Shown here piece after piece: positions 36,949 to 46,306 of a stretch of 64,000 nucleotides of DNA. Below the pieces are notes generated by a model. It saw nothing but the letters and a program-made list of their open reading frames with translations, was not told where the DNA came from and did no database searches. The DNA comes from DASZHJ01 sp963735465 (GTDB taxonomy: Bacteria > Pseudomonadota > Alphaproteobacteria > ATCC43930 > CGMCC-115725): positions 310,001 through 374,000 of the forward strand of contig CAVTLA010000002.1 in the NCBI GenBank assembly GCA_963735465.1, read 5' to 3'. Made by a program: the position numbers and the translations under genes. Within the stretch, counting starts at the first letter, position 1, and each line of letters starts with the position of its first letter.

Positions 36949-37407
36949 GTGCGGGTCCTGATCCTGGCGGTGGGGCGGCTCAAATCCGGCCCGCTCGCCG
37001 AGCTGCAGCAGCTTTATACCGGCCGCCTCACCTGGCCGCTGGAGATCCGCGAGGTGGAGGAGCGGCGCACGCTCTCGTCCCCGGAGCGCAAGTCCCGGGA
37101 GGGCGAGCTGCTGCTGGCGGCGCTCCCCGCCGAAGCCCTCCTGGTGGCATTGGACGAGCGCGGCAGGCAGCTCGCGAGCCGGGACTTCGCCCAGCAGATC
37201 GGCCGCTGGCGCGAGGCCGGGACGAAGACCCTGGCATTCGCCCTGGGCGGCGCCGACGGCCTCGCGCCGGAGGTCCTGCGGCGCGCGGCGTTAACCCTTT
37301 CGCTGGGCCCCATGACCTGGCCGCACCTGCTGGCCCGGGGTCTGTTGCTGGAGCAGCTCTACCGCGCGCAGCAGATACTCGCCGGCCATCCCTACCATCG
37401 GGAATGA
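36949..37407 (+). CDS. rlmH: 23S rRNA (pseudouridine-1915-N3)-methyltransferase
   Basis: 152 residues of the SPOUT family. The knot region shows A-F-A-L-G-G-A-D-G-L and the end reads L-L-L-E-Q-L-Y-R-A-Q-Q-I-L-A-G-H-P-Y-H, the conserved RlmH tail. It methylates pseudouridine 1915 in helix 69. GTG start, 12 bases after rsfS. Confidence 0.94.
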   Translation: MRVLILAVGRLKSGPLAELQQLYTGRLTWPLEIREVEERRTLSSPERKSREGELLLAALPAEALLVALDERGRQLASRDFAQQIGRWREAGTKTLAFALGGADGLAPEVLRRAALTLSLGPMTWPHLLARGLLLEQLYRAQQILAGHPYHRE

Positions 37408-37478
37408 CCGCAATTACCACGCCGGCTGGTGGCTGGCGGCCTTCCGCCGGGGGCCCATTTCCTCTATAAGTCGGGGCA

Positions 37479-39047
37479 ATGACATCAGGTTTTCGGCCGC
37501 GCCCGGTGGTGCTGTGCATCCTCGATGGCTGGGGCCATCGCGTCGACTGCACGGACAATGCCATCTGCGAGGCCAAGACCCCGGCCTGGCATCGATTCAT
37601 GGCGCAGGGACCGCACGCCTATCTCCAGGCGAGCGAGCTGTTCGTGGGACTGCCCAGCGGCCAGATGGGAAATTCCGAAGTCGGCCACATGAACATCGGC
37701 GCCGGCCGCGTGGTCATGCAGGATCTGCCGCGCATCGATCAGACGATCAAGGACGGGACGCTCCAGCGCGAACCCGGCCTCGCCGCGTTCATCATCGCGC
37801 TCAAGACAAGCGGGGGTGTCGCGCATCTCATGGGGCTACTGTCGCCGGGCGGCGTCCATTCCCATCAAGCCCACATCGCGGCCCTGGCGCGGTATCTGTC
37901 CGCCGCCGGCATCAAGGTGCGCGTGCATGCCTTCCTCGACGGCCGCGACACGCCGCCGAAGAGCGCCGAGACCTATCTGAAGAACTTTCTGACCGAGACC
38001 GGCAAACTCCCCGGCGTCGAGATCGCCACCGTCAGCGGCCGCTATTACGCCATGGACCGGGACAAGCGCTGGGACCGGGTGGAGAAGGCTTATCGCTGCC
38101 TCGTCGCGGCCGAGGGCGAGCGCGCGCCGGACGCGGCCTCCGCCGTCCGGCAGAGCTATGTCGCCGGCAAGACCGATGAGTTCGTGCTGCCGACCGTGAT
38201 CGGAAGCTATGCCGGCATGGCCGATGGCGACGGCGTGCTGATGGCGAATTTCCGCGCCGACCGCGTGCGCGAGACGCTGCTCTCCCTCCTCGATCCTGGC
38301 TTCGCCGGCTTCCCGCGGCCCCGCGTGGTCAAGTTCGCGGCGGCCCTCGGCATGACCGAGTATTCGACCGAGCTCAACGCCTTTATCAAGACCCTGTTCC
38401 CGCCGGAGGATCTCAAGGAGACCTTCGGCGAGGTGGTGTCACGCGCCGGCCTGACGCAGCTCCGCATCGCCGAGACCGAGAAATACGCCCACGTCACCTT
38501 CTTCCTGAACGGCGGCCGCGAGGAGGAGTTTCCCGGCGAGAGCCGCATCCTCGTTCCCTCGCCCAAGGTCGCGACCTACGATCTGAAGCCGGAGATGTCC
38601 GCCTACGAGATGACGGACAAGCTGGTGGAGGCGATCAACTCCGGGCGCTTCGACGTCATCGTCGTCAACTACGCCAACACCGACATGGTCGGCCACAGCG
38701 GCGATCTCGCCGCCGCGATCAAGGCCGTCGAAGCCGTGGACAAGTGCCTCGATCGCCTCGGCGCCGCGGTGACGCACGCGGGCGGCACTCTCCTCATCAC
38801 CGCCGACCACGGCAACGCCGAGCTGATGCGCGACCCCGAGACCCACGAGCCGCATACCGCCCACACCTTGAACCCGGTGCCGCTGCTGCTGGTGAACCCG
38901 CCGGCGGGCATCGCCGGTCTCGACAACGGACGCCTCGCCGACATCGCGCCGACGCTGCTGGCGCTGCTGGGACTGCCGCAACCGGCGGTGATGACGGGGC
39001 ATTCCCTCGTGCTGCGCGCCCGAGCCGAAGCCCGTGCGTCGGCCTGA
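37479..39047 (+). CDS. gpmI: 2,3-bisphosphoglycerate-independent phosphoglycerate mutase
   Basis: 522 residues, intact and normal in length. P-V-V-L-C-I-L-D-G-W-G starts the phosphatase-like domain; the phospho-serine loop reads Q-M-G-N-S-E-V-G-H, followed by G-G-V-H-S-H and the C-terminal metal residues in T-D-M-V-G-H and T-A-D-H-G-N-A-E. A Mn-dependent glycolytic enzyme. The 71 bases upstream include a TATAAG that could be a -10 element (37465-37470). It overlaps the envC start by 14 bases. Confidence 0.95.
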   Translation: MTSGFRPRPVVLCILDGWGHRVDCTDNAICEAKTPAWHRFMAQGPHAYLQASELFVGLPSGQMGNSEVGHMNIGAGRVVMQDLPRIDQTIKDGTLQREPGLAAFIIALKTSGGVAHLMGLLSPGGVHSHQAHIAALARYLSAAGIKVRVHAFLDGRDTPPKSAETYLKNFLTETGKLPGVEIATVSGRYYAMDRDKRWDRVEKAYRCLVAAEGERAPDAASAVRQSYVAGKTDEFVLPTVIGSYAGMADGDGVLMANFRADRVRETLLSLLDPGFAGFPRPRVVKFAAALGMTEYSTELNAFIKTLFPPEDLKETFGEVVSRAGLTQLRIAETEKYAHVTFFLNGGREEEFPGESRILVPSPKVATYDLKPEMSAYEMTDKLVEAINSGRFDVIVVNYANTDMVGHSGDLAAAIKAVEAVDKCLDRLGAAVTHAGGTLLITADHGNAELMRDPETHEPHTAHTLNPVPLLLVNPPAGIAGLDNGRLADIAPTLLALLGLPQPAVMTGHSLVLRARAEARASA

Positions 39048-40383
39048 GCGCCGCCGCACCGCTGCTGTCCTCGCCCTTGCGGCGATACTCCTTGTTGCGG
39101 CATCGCCGGCGCGGGCGGATCAGGCGCCGCAGCAGAAGCTGCAGTCTGTGGAGCAGCAGCTCGATCAGAGCCGCAGCCACCAAGACGCCCTGAGCCGGCA
39201 AGCGGAGGCGCTCGCCGGCGAGCTCGCGACGCTCCGCGCCGACAGCGTGCAGGCGGCGGAAGCGGCGCAGACCCACGAGCGGGCACTCTCCGATCTCGAG
39301 GCGCAGCTCGCCGCTCTCGGCGCCGACGAGGCGGTCAAGAAATCGGCCATCGATCGCGATCGGGCGCGGGAGGCGGATCTGCTGGCGGCCCTGGCGCGGC
39401 TCGCCCGCAATCCGCCCGAGGCCCTGGCCTTCGGGCCAGCGGCGCCGGAGGACGCGATCCGGACCGGCATGCTGCTGGGCGAGACGGTGCCGCGCCTCGA
39501 GGCCGAGGCGCAATCGCTCCGCGTCGAGCTCGGCGACCTTCGGCGGCTGCGCGCCGAGATCGCCCGCAAGCGCCAGGCGACCGAGGCGGAGCAGCAGGCG
39601 CTGACGGCGGAAAATGCCCGGCTCGACGGCCTGATCCAGCGCAAGTCGCTGCTCCGCGACCAGACTCTGCAGAGCGCCGAGGAGACCGGTCAGCGGATGC
39701 AGCAGCTCTCGACCCAGGCCGCCGACCTGCACGAGCTCATCGAGCGGCTGGAGGCCGAGCGCAAGGCGCGCGAGGAAGCCGCCCAGCGCGAGGCCGAGCG
39801 CAAGGCCCGCGAGGAGGCGGCACTCCGCGAGGCGGACCGCCGCGCGGAGGCCGAGCGCAAGTCACGCCTGGCGGCCATCCCCAGCATCGAGCCCTCCGCC
39901 GGCAGCAGCCGCACCCTGGAAGTCACCGCGCCGGCGCCGCTGCGCCTCGACCCCTCCAAGCCCAAGACGATCCGCTCCTTCACAAAGGCGCGAGGCCAGG
40001 TGGTCTTCCCCGCCAGCGGCACCCTGCTCAGCCGCTATGGCGAGCCCAACGAATTCGGCATTTCCAGCAAGGGATTGACCGTGGCCACGAGGCCCGGTGC
40101 GGTGGTGGTGGCGCCGTTCGACGGACAGATCGAATTTGCTGGTCCTTTCAAGGGCTATGGGCAGATATTGATCATCCAACACGGCGACGGATATCATTCG
40201 CTGATTGCGGGCCTGGACAGGATCGACGGAACGGTAGGCGACTGGCTGGTCTCGGGGGAGCCAGTCGGTGCCATGGCGCCCGGCGAGCCGAAACCCCGCC
40301 TCTACCTCGAACTGCGCCATAACGGCCAGCCGATAAACCCGTTGCCGTGGTTGGCGACTCGCGATGAAAAGGTAAGTGGATGA
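39034..40383 (+). CDS. envC: murein hydrolase activator EnvC-like, degenerate M23 peptidase domain
   Basis: 449 residues: signal peptide (residues 1-29), long coiled coil (30-290, with a K-A-R-E-E-A-based repeat near 240-265), and a C-terminal LytM/M23 domain. The domain lacks the zinc-binding H-x3-D and H-x-H residues of active M23 peptidases, as in E. coli EnvC, and ends with L-E-L-R-H-N-G-Q-P-I-N-P-L-P-W-L. EnvC-type proteins switch on cell-wall amidases during division. GTG start inside the gpmI end; the stop overlaps the ctpA start. Confidence 0.9.
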   Translation: MRRPERRRTAAVLALAAILLVAASPARADQAPQQKLQSVEQQLDQSRSHQDALSRQAEALAGELATLRADSVQAAEAAQTHERALSDLEAQLAALGADEAVKKSAIDRDRAREADLLAALARLARNPPEALAFGPAAPEDAIRTGMLLGETVPRLEAEAQSLRVELGDLRRLRAEIARKRQATEAEQQALTAENARLDGLIQRKSLLRDQTLQSAEETGQRMQQLSTQAADLHELIERLEAERKAREEAAQREAERKAREEAALREADRRAEAERKSRLAAIPSIEPSAGSSRTLEVTAPAPLRLDPSKPKTIRSFTKARGQVVFPASGTLLSRYGEPNEFGISSKGLTVATRPGAVVVAPFDGQIEFAGPFKGYGQILIIQHGDGYHSLIAGLDRIDGTVGDWLVSGEPVGAMAPGEPKPRLYLELRHNGQPINPLPWLATRDEKVSG

Positions 40384-41780
40384 TGCGTCTCGGCTTGGCA
40401 GCGGCAACCGCCGCAACTGTCTGTTGGCTCCTCTCCCCCGGCGGCGGCGCGCAGGCGCAGACGCAGGCGGCCACCCCCAGCCAGCAGAAACAGGAGATCT
40501 ATCGCGAGCTCGATCTCTTCGGGCAGGTGCTGGAGCGGGTGCGCTCCGACTACGTCGAGGAGGTCAACGACAACCAGCTCATCGAGGCCGCGATCAACGG
40601 CATGCTGAGCTCGCTCGATCCGCATTCGAGCTATCTCAACTCCAAAAACTTCCGCGACCTGCAGACGCAGATGCGCGGCGAGTTCGGCGGCCTCGGCATC
40701 GAGGTCACCATGGAGAACGGCCTGGTCAAGGTGGTCTCGCCGATCGACGACACGCCGGCGGCGAAGGCCGGCATCAAGCCCGGCGACTACATCGTCGAGA
40801 TCGACGGCGACCAGGTGATGGGCCTGTCGCTGAGCGAGGCGGTGGAGAAGATGCGCGGCCCCGTCAACAGCGACATCAAGCTGACGATCCGCCGCGACGG
40901 CAAGGATCCCTTCCCGGTCAAGCTCACCCGCGCTGTCATCAAGATCCAGTCGGTGAAGTACAGCCTGCAGGGCGGCGACATTGGCTACATCCGCATCACC
41001 AGCTTCAACGAGCAGACCGACGTCGGCCTCATCAACGCCTTCAAGCAGCTGAAGCAGCAGGCCGGCAGCAAGCTGATCGGTATCGTCCTCGACCTGCGCA
41101 ACAACCCCGGCGGCTTGCTGGAGCAGGCCGTCTCGGTGTCGAACGCCTTCATCGACAAGGGCGAGATCGTGTCGATCCGCGGCCGCAAGCCGCAGAGCGC
41201 CCAGCGCTTCAACGCCCAGGCCGACAAGGATGTCTCCGGTGGGCTGCCGGTGGTGGTGCTGATCAACGGCGGCTCCGCTTCCGCCTCGGAGATCGTGGCC
41301 GGCGCGCTGCAGGATCATCATCGCGCGGTGCTGATGGGGACCCGCTCCTTCGGCAAGGGATCGGTGCAGACCATCATCGAGCTCTCCGATCACAGCGCGA
41401 TGCGCCTCACCACCGCGCGCTACTACACACCGTCCGGCCGCTCGATCCAGGCGAAAGGCATCGATCCCGACATCGTGGTCGAGGCCGCCAAGATCGAGAA
41501 GCTCGCCGTCGGCGACACAAGGCACGAGGCCGACCTCAAGGGCGCGCTCGCAAATCCCGACGCGACCCCGACCCCGCCGGGCGACGCCAAGAAGCCGAAG
41601 ACGGGACCCACGTCCCAGGCGAAGCCCGCGGATCAGGGCGCGGCGCAGACCGTCCAGCAGAGCGCGGATCCGGCGGCGGTCGACGCCGCTGTCATCGGCT
41701 CGGAGCAGGACTATCAGCTCGAGCGAGCATCGGATCTGCTGCGGGGCATTGCCATGTTCGGCAATCGGATCCCGCATTGA
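40380..41780 (+). CDS. ctpA: S41 family C-terminal processing peptidase
   Basis: 466 residues: signal peptide (1-26), a PDZ domain (about 90-170; F-G-G-L-G-I-E-V, G-I-K-P-G-D-Y-I) and the S41 catalytic domain with the serine in N-G-G-S-A-S-A-S-E-I and the lysine in S-F-G-K-G-S-V-Q. The C-terminal 70 residues are a Pro/Ala/Gln-rich tail, probably disordered. A periplasmic tail-specific protease; its coupling to envC (ATGA overlap) fits control of cell-wall hydrolase activity, as in other proteobacteria. Confidence 0.94.
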   Translation: MMRLGLAAATAATVCWLLSPGGGAQAQTQAATPSQQKQEIYRELDLFGQVLERVRSDYVEEVNDNQLIEAAINGMLSSLDPHSSYLNSKNFRDLQTQMRGEFGGLGIEVTMENGLVKVVSPIDDTPAAKAGIKPGDYIVEIDGDQVMGLSLSEAVEKMRGPVNSDIKLTIRRDGKDPFPVKLTRAVIKIQSVKYSLQGGDIGYIRITSFNEQTDVGLINAFKQLKQQAGSKLIGIVLDLRNNPGGLLEQAVSVSNAFIDKGEIVSIRGRKPQSAQRFNAQADKDVSGGLPVVVLINGGSASASEIVAGALQDHHRAVLMGTRSFGKGSVQTIIELSDHSAMRLTTARYYTPSGRSIQAKGIDPDIVVEAAKIEKLAVGDTRHEADLKGALANPDATPTPPGDAKKPKTGPTSQAKPADQGAAQTVQQSADPAAVDAAVIGSEQDYQLERASDLLRGIAMFGNRIPH

Positions 41781-41792
41781 TCGCGGACTACC

Positions 41793-42980
41793 GTGGCGCG
41801 CCGCGGATCGGAACCCGAGACCGGCGGCAGCCGCTCCTCCTTGAGCGGGCGGCTGCTCGCCATCACGGCGCTGCTGCTGGTCTCGGCGGTGGGCGGCATC
41901 ATCGGGTGGCTGGCGCAGGCTGACAAAAAGGCGCCGGCGCAGCAGCCGCTGCCGGCATTGTCGATGAAGCTGCCACCGGCGACGGCGCCGGTTCCCCCGC
42001 CCGCGGCGATCGCCCGTGTCACGCCGCCGCCGCCAGCCCCGGCGCCAGCACCTCCCCCGCCGGTCGCCGTGCCCGCTCCGCCCCAGCAGGCGGCCGTGCC
42101 GCCGCCATCCAAGCCGCAGCCGCCGCCGAAACCGCCGACGCCGACCCGCGCCGAGCCCCTGGCGCCAGCGCCGGACCCCGGCCTCGTCGAGAGGAGCGAC
42201 GAGGGTCCGCTGCCGATCGTAGGCGCCGACGGGCGCAAGCCCTGGCAGGTCTATGCCCGCCCCTTCGACCGCGCCGACAAGCGCCCGCGGGTCGCCGTGA
42301 TGGTGACCGGCCTCGGCCTCTCCGGCGCCGCCACCGAGGCCGCCATCAACGATCTCGGGGGCTCGGTGACCCTGGTGTTCAATCCCTATGCCCAGCGCCT
42401 CGACGAATGGATCCAGCGCTCCCGCGCCGCCGGGCACGAGGTGTTCCTGTCGCTGCCCATGGAGCCGCTCAACTATCCCCGCATGGATCCGGGCCCGCAC
42501 ACGCTGCTGGTGGCGCTGGACTCCCGGCAGAACCTGGAGCGCCTGCAATGGGTGCTGAGCCGGGTCACCGGCTATGTCGGCACCGTGAGCTCGGCCGGCT
42601 CGCGCTTCACGACCTCGAAGAGCGACCTGCTGCCGGTGCTGGAAGCGCTGAACCATCGCGGCCTGATGTTCGTGGACGCCCGCTCCACCGACCGCAGCGT
42701 CGCCGGCTCGCTCTCCAAGGGGATCGGCCTGCCGCGGGCCTCCGTCGACCTGGTGCTGGACCAGCAGGCGTCCCGCGACGCGATCGATCAGCGCCTGTCC
42801 CAGCTCGAGACGCTGGCGCGGCAGAACGGCGTCGCGGTTGCCGCCAGCGACGCCTATCCCGTCACCATCGAGCGCCTGGCGCAGTGGATCCCGACTCTCG
42901 AGGCCAAGGGCATCGCGCTGGCGCCGATCTCCGCCACATCGGACATGCAGTCGGACCGCACCGCCGAGGCGACGCGATGA
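41793..42980 (+). CDS. divergent polysaccharide deacetylase family protein (YibQ-like)
   Basis: 395 residues. One membrane segment (21-42) is followed by a 100-residue proline/alanine-rich linker (45-145) and then the divergent polysaccharide deacetylase domain (R-V-A-V-M-V-T-G-L-G-L-S through D-A-Y-P-V-T-I-E-R). The linker would span the periplasm as in TonB-like architectures. These proteins usually neighbour envC and ctpA, as here, and are thought to act in the envelope; activity unproven. GTG start; stop overlaps rppH. Confidence 0.88.
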   Translation: MARRGSEPETGGSRSSLSGRLLAITALLLVSAVGGIIGWLAQADKKAPAQQPLPALSMKLPPATAPVPPPAAIARVTPPPPAPAPAPPPPVAVPAPPQQAAVPPPSKPQPPPKPPTPTRAEPLAPAPDPGLVERSDEGPLPIVGADGRKPWQVYARPFDRADKRPRVAVMVTGLGLSGAATEAAINDLGGSVTLVFNPYAQRLDEWIQRSRAAGHEVFLSLPMEPLNYPRMDPGPHTLLVALDSRQNLERLQWVLSRVTGYVGTVSSAGSRFTTSKSDLLPVLEALNHRGLMFVDARSTDRSVAGSLSKGIGLPRASVDLVLDQQASRDAIDQRLSQLETLARQNGVAVAASDAYPVTIERLAQWIPTLEAKGIALAPISATSDMQSDRTAEATR

Positions 42981-43471
42981 GCGAGGCGGCGCCGGATCGC
43001 GCGCGGGCCGCGGGCTACCGCCGCGCCGTCGGCATCATGCTGCTGAACGCCGCCGGCGAGGTGCTGGTGGCGCAGCGCCTCGATTTCCCCGGCGACGCCT
43101 GGCAGATGCCCCAGGGCGGCATCGACAAGGGCGAGACGCCGCTGCAGGCGGCGCGCCGCGAGCTGAAGGAAGAGATCGGCACCGACAAGGCCGAGGTCAT
43201 CGCCGAGTGCCGGCGCTGGCTTGCCTATGATTTCCCGCCGGACCTCCAGCGCCGGGCCTGGCGCGGGCGCTATCGCGGCCAGACCCAAAAGTGGTTCGCC
43301 ATGCGCTTTACCGGCAGCGATGCCGACATCGACCTCGCGACCGGGCATCCGGAGTTCGGCGCCTGGAAATGGGTCCCGCCCTCGGAGCTGACACGCCTCA
43401 TCGTGCCGTTCAAGCGCCAGCTCTATCAGGACGTGATCGAGGAGTTTCGCGGGCTGCTGAAGCTGCGCTAG
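42977..43471 (+). CDS. rppH: RNA pyrophosphohydrolase (Nudix)
   Basis: 164 residues. The Nudix box runs from G-G-I-D-K-G-E through R-E-L-K-E-E-I-G; W-Q-M-P-Q-G-G and the W-K-W-V-P-P-S-E-L segment mark the RppH/NudH branch. It removes pyrophosphate from 5' ends of RNA to trigger decay. The stop overlaps that of the convergent ferritin-like gene by four bases. Confidence 0.93.
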   Translation: MSEAAPDRARAAGYRRAVGIMLLNAAGEVLVAQRLDFPGDAWQMPQGGIDKGETPLQAARRELKEEIGTDKAEVIAECRRWLAYDFPPDLQRRAWRGRYRGQTQKWFAMRFTGSDADIDLATGHPEFGAWKWVPPSELTRLIVPFKRQLYQDVIEEFRGLLKLR

Positions 43472-44283
43472 GCGGCGATGCGGTCGAGCCGGGCGGCGCG
43501 GTAGCGCATGAAGCGCCAGGCGAGGCGCGTCAGCACGGGATTGAGGCGGCCGTTCGGCTTCAGGCCCACCGCTTTCAGCACCATCGCCATGCCGCGCTCC
43601 ACGTGATGCTGCCGATAGACGCTGTAGGCGCGGCGTGCGTAGGCGCTGCTGAACCGCTGGCGGTCATAGGGCGCGGTGCTCTCGTTGGCGGCGTAATAGG
43701 CGTAGGCGAGCTCGTCGTCCTCGGATTCCGCGACGCGGCCGGCGGCGACTTTCAGGCGGCGCCAGAAGCCGATCCGCTCCTGGGCGAGATAGCGCTTCAG
43801 GTGATCGTAGAAGAGCTTGTAGTGGCGATGCTCGTCGGCGGCGATGCGGCGGCAGATCGCCTGCAGCACCGGCTCCGCGGCGGCTTCGCCGAGGGCGGTG
43901 TAGTAGGAGCTGGTGCCGGTCTCGACGATGCAGCGGGCGATGAGCTCGCCCGACCGCGTGCCGCGTACGGAGGCCTTCGCGTCGAGATCGACGCGGAAGC
44001 CCGCGGTGAAGCGCCGGCAGGCGTCCGCGTGATCGAAGGCGGGATCCGCCAGCATCGCCCAGCGGCCGAGCGCCGCGCCGTGCTGGATCTCCTCATGGCC
44101 CCAGGCCATGGCCACGGCCTGGAAATCGGGATCGTCGTGGAAGACGTTGCAGAGGTAATGGGCGTAGTCGCCGCCGTTCTGCTCGACGAGGCTCGCCGCC
44201 TTGACGATGCGCAGCAGCTCCGGATCGACCTTGTCAGGGTCGAACCGGTCCCAGGGAATGTCGTCCAGCGTCCAGGTACCCAT
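43468..44283 (-). CDS. ferritin-like/rubrerythrin-type protein of unknown function
   Basis: 271 residues, mostly helical. Two diiron-type motifs are visible: W-G-H-E-E-I-Q-H-G near residue 62 and A-D-E-H-R-H-Y-K near residue 150, spaced as in ferritin-like four-helix bundles. No signal peptide. I do not recognise a named family; possible roles are a diiron oxygenase or an acyl-carrier desaturase relative. It is convergent with rppH and lies just downstream of the atp operon on the same strand, but 98 bases away. Confidence 0.72.
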   Translation of the reverse strand: MGTWTLDDIPWDRFDPDKVDPELLRIVKAASLVEQNGGDYAHYLCNVFHDDPDFQAVAMAWGHEEIQHGAALGRWAMLADPAFDHADACRRFTAGFRVDLDAKASVRGTRSGELIARCIVETGTSSYYTALGEAAAEPVLQAICRRIAADEHRHYKLFYDHLKRYLAQERIGFWRRLKVAAGRVAESEDDELAYAYYAANESTAPYDRQRFSSAYARRAYSVYRQHHVERGMAMVLKAVGLKPNGRLNPVLTRLAWRFMRYRAARLDRIAA

Positions 44284-44381
44284 CTCGATCCCTTCCGCCT
44301 ACAACGGTACACGACTATAGGATCGACTCATCGCGAGCGCAAATCCGGTGGCGATATCAACGATATGCCACAACCCACCCC

Positions 44382-44837
44382 TTAATGGGCGGTGGTCGCC
44401 TCGACGGCGGTGCGCTTGGCCTCGGCGACGACGCGCCGGTTCAGCGCCGCCTTGAGCTCGATCTCCACGAGATCGCGCTCGGCGCCCTGGACCTTCCCCA
44501 GCCGGTCCTCGAGGCCGGCGATCTCGGCGACCGCGGCCTTGAAGCTCTCCTCGATCTGGCCGCGGTCGAGGGACGAGAGCGGCATCGCCTCGTCCGCCAG
44601 CACCGTGCAGCGCTCCGGCGTCACCTCGGCGAAGCCGCCGGAGACGAAGATCCGCTCGCTGACCTGGTTGTTGGTGTAGCAGTCGATGACGCCCGGCCGC
44701 ACCGTCGAGATGAAGAGGGCATGGCCCGGCAGCACGCCGAAATACCCCTCGGTGCCGGGCACCACGACCATCTCGACCTCCTCGGAGAGCAGCAGCTTCT
44801 CCGGCGAGACGAGCTCGAACTTGACCTTGTCGGCCAT
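44382..44837 (-). CDS. atpC: F1 ATP synthase subunit epsilon
   Basis: 151 residues. F-E-L-V-S-P-E-K-L-L and V-V-V-P-G-T-E-G-Y-F-G-V-L-P-G-H-A are the conserved beta-sandwich motifs; the C-terminal helical hairpin ends in an Ala/Thr-rich tail. It regulates rotation and ATPase activity of F1. Last gene of atpHAGDC. Confidence 0.95.
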   Translation of the reverse strand: MADKVKFELVSPEKLLLSEEVEMVVVPGTEGYFGVLPGHALFISTVRPGVIDCYTNNQVSERIFVSGGFAEVTPERCTVLADEAMPLSSLDRGQIEESFKAAVAEIAGLEDRLGKVQGAERDLVEIELKAALNRRVVAEAKRTAVEATTAH

Positions 44838-44854
44838 GACGAATTCCCCGGCGC

Positions 44855-46280
44855 TCAGGCGGCCTCGGCGGCCATCTTGCGCGCCTTCTCCACCGCCTCC
44901 TCGATGGTGCCCACCATGTAGAAGGCGCTCTCGGGCAGGTCGTCGTACTCGCCGGCGACGATGCCCTTGAAGGCCTTGATGGTGTCCTCGAGCTTCACGA
45001 ACACGCCGGGCGTGCCCGTGAAGACCTCGGCGACGTGGAAGGGCTGCGACAGGAAGCGCTGGATCTTGCGCGCGCGGGCCACGGTGAGCCGGTCCTCTTC
45101 CGAGAGCTCGTCCATGCCCAGGATCGCGATGATGTCCTGCAGCGACTTGTAGGTCTGCAGCACGCGCTGCACGTCGCGGGCGATCTTGTAGTGCTCCTCG
45201 CCGACGACGCGGGGGTCGAGCATGCGCGACGTGCTGTCGAGCGGATCGACCGCCGGATAGATGCCGAGCTCGGCGATCTGGCGCGAGAGCACCGTGGTCG
45301 CGTCCAGATGGGCGAAGGAGGTGGCGGGCGCCGGATCGGTCAAGTCGTCGGCGGGCACGTAGATCGCCTGCACCGAGGTGATCGAGCCCTTGCGGGTGGT
45401 GGTGATGCGCTCCTGCAGCGCGCCCATGTCGGTGGCAAGCGTCGGCTGATAGCCCACCGCCGAGGGGATGCGGCCCAAGAGCGCCGACACCTCGGAGCCC
45501 GCCTGGGTGAAGCGGAAGATGTTGTCGACGAAGAACAGCACGTCCTGGCCTTCCTCGTCGCGGAAGTACTCGGCGAGGGTCAGGCCGGTCAGGCCGACGC
45601 GGGCGCGGGCGCCCGGCGGCTCGTTCATCTGGCCGTAGACCAGCGCCGCCTTGGAGCCGGGTCCGTCGGTCACGATGACCTTGGACTCGATCATCTCGTG
45701 ATAGAGGTCGTTGCCCTCGCGGGTGCGCTCGCCGACGCCGGCGAACACGGAATAGCCGCCGTGCGCCTTGGCGATGTTGTTGATGAGCTCCATGATGATC
45801 ACGGTCTTGCCGACACCGGCGCCGCCGAAGAGGCCGATCTTGCCGCCCTTGGCGTAGGGCGCCAGGAGATCGACGACCTTGATGCCGGTGACCAGGATCT
45901 CCGACTCGGTGGACTGATCGATGAATTCCGGCGCGGCGCGGTGAATGGGCGCGCGTGCGCGTGGTCTTCATCGGACCGCGCTCGTCCACGGGCTCGCCGA
46001 CCACGTTGATGATGCGGCCCAGCGTCTCCGGCCCCACCGGCACGCTGATCGGGGCGCCGGTGTCCACCACCTCGGCGCCGCGCACCAGGCCGTCGGTGGT
46101 GTCCATGGCGATGGTGCGCACGGTGTCCTCGCCCAGATGCTGCGCCACTTCCAGCACCAGGGTCTTGCCCTGGTTCTGCAGGTGGAGCGCGCTCAGGATA
46201 AAGGGCAGCTCGCCGTCGAACTTCACGTCGACGACGGCGCCGATGATCTGGGTGATGGTGCCGATGGTGTTCTTGGCCAT
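44855..46280 (-). CDS. atpD: F1 ATP synthase subunit beta, frameshifted
   Basis: One extra base near 45953 (in a GCGCGCG run) splits the gene; without it the protein is 474 residues. The first frame holds the N-terminal barrel and G-P-M-K-T-T-R-T; the second has the P-loop G-G-A-G-V-G-K-T, G-E-R-T-R-E-G-N and the catalytic Y-V-P-A-D-D-L-T-D-P region. This is the catalytic subunit of ATP synthase, essential for respiration, so the break is very likely a sequence error. The start lies 26 bases after the atpG stop. Confidence 0.93.
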
Positions 46281-46306
46281 GGTCCCGAGTTCCCTTTACT
46301 TCTGTG

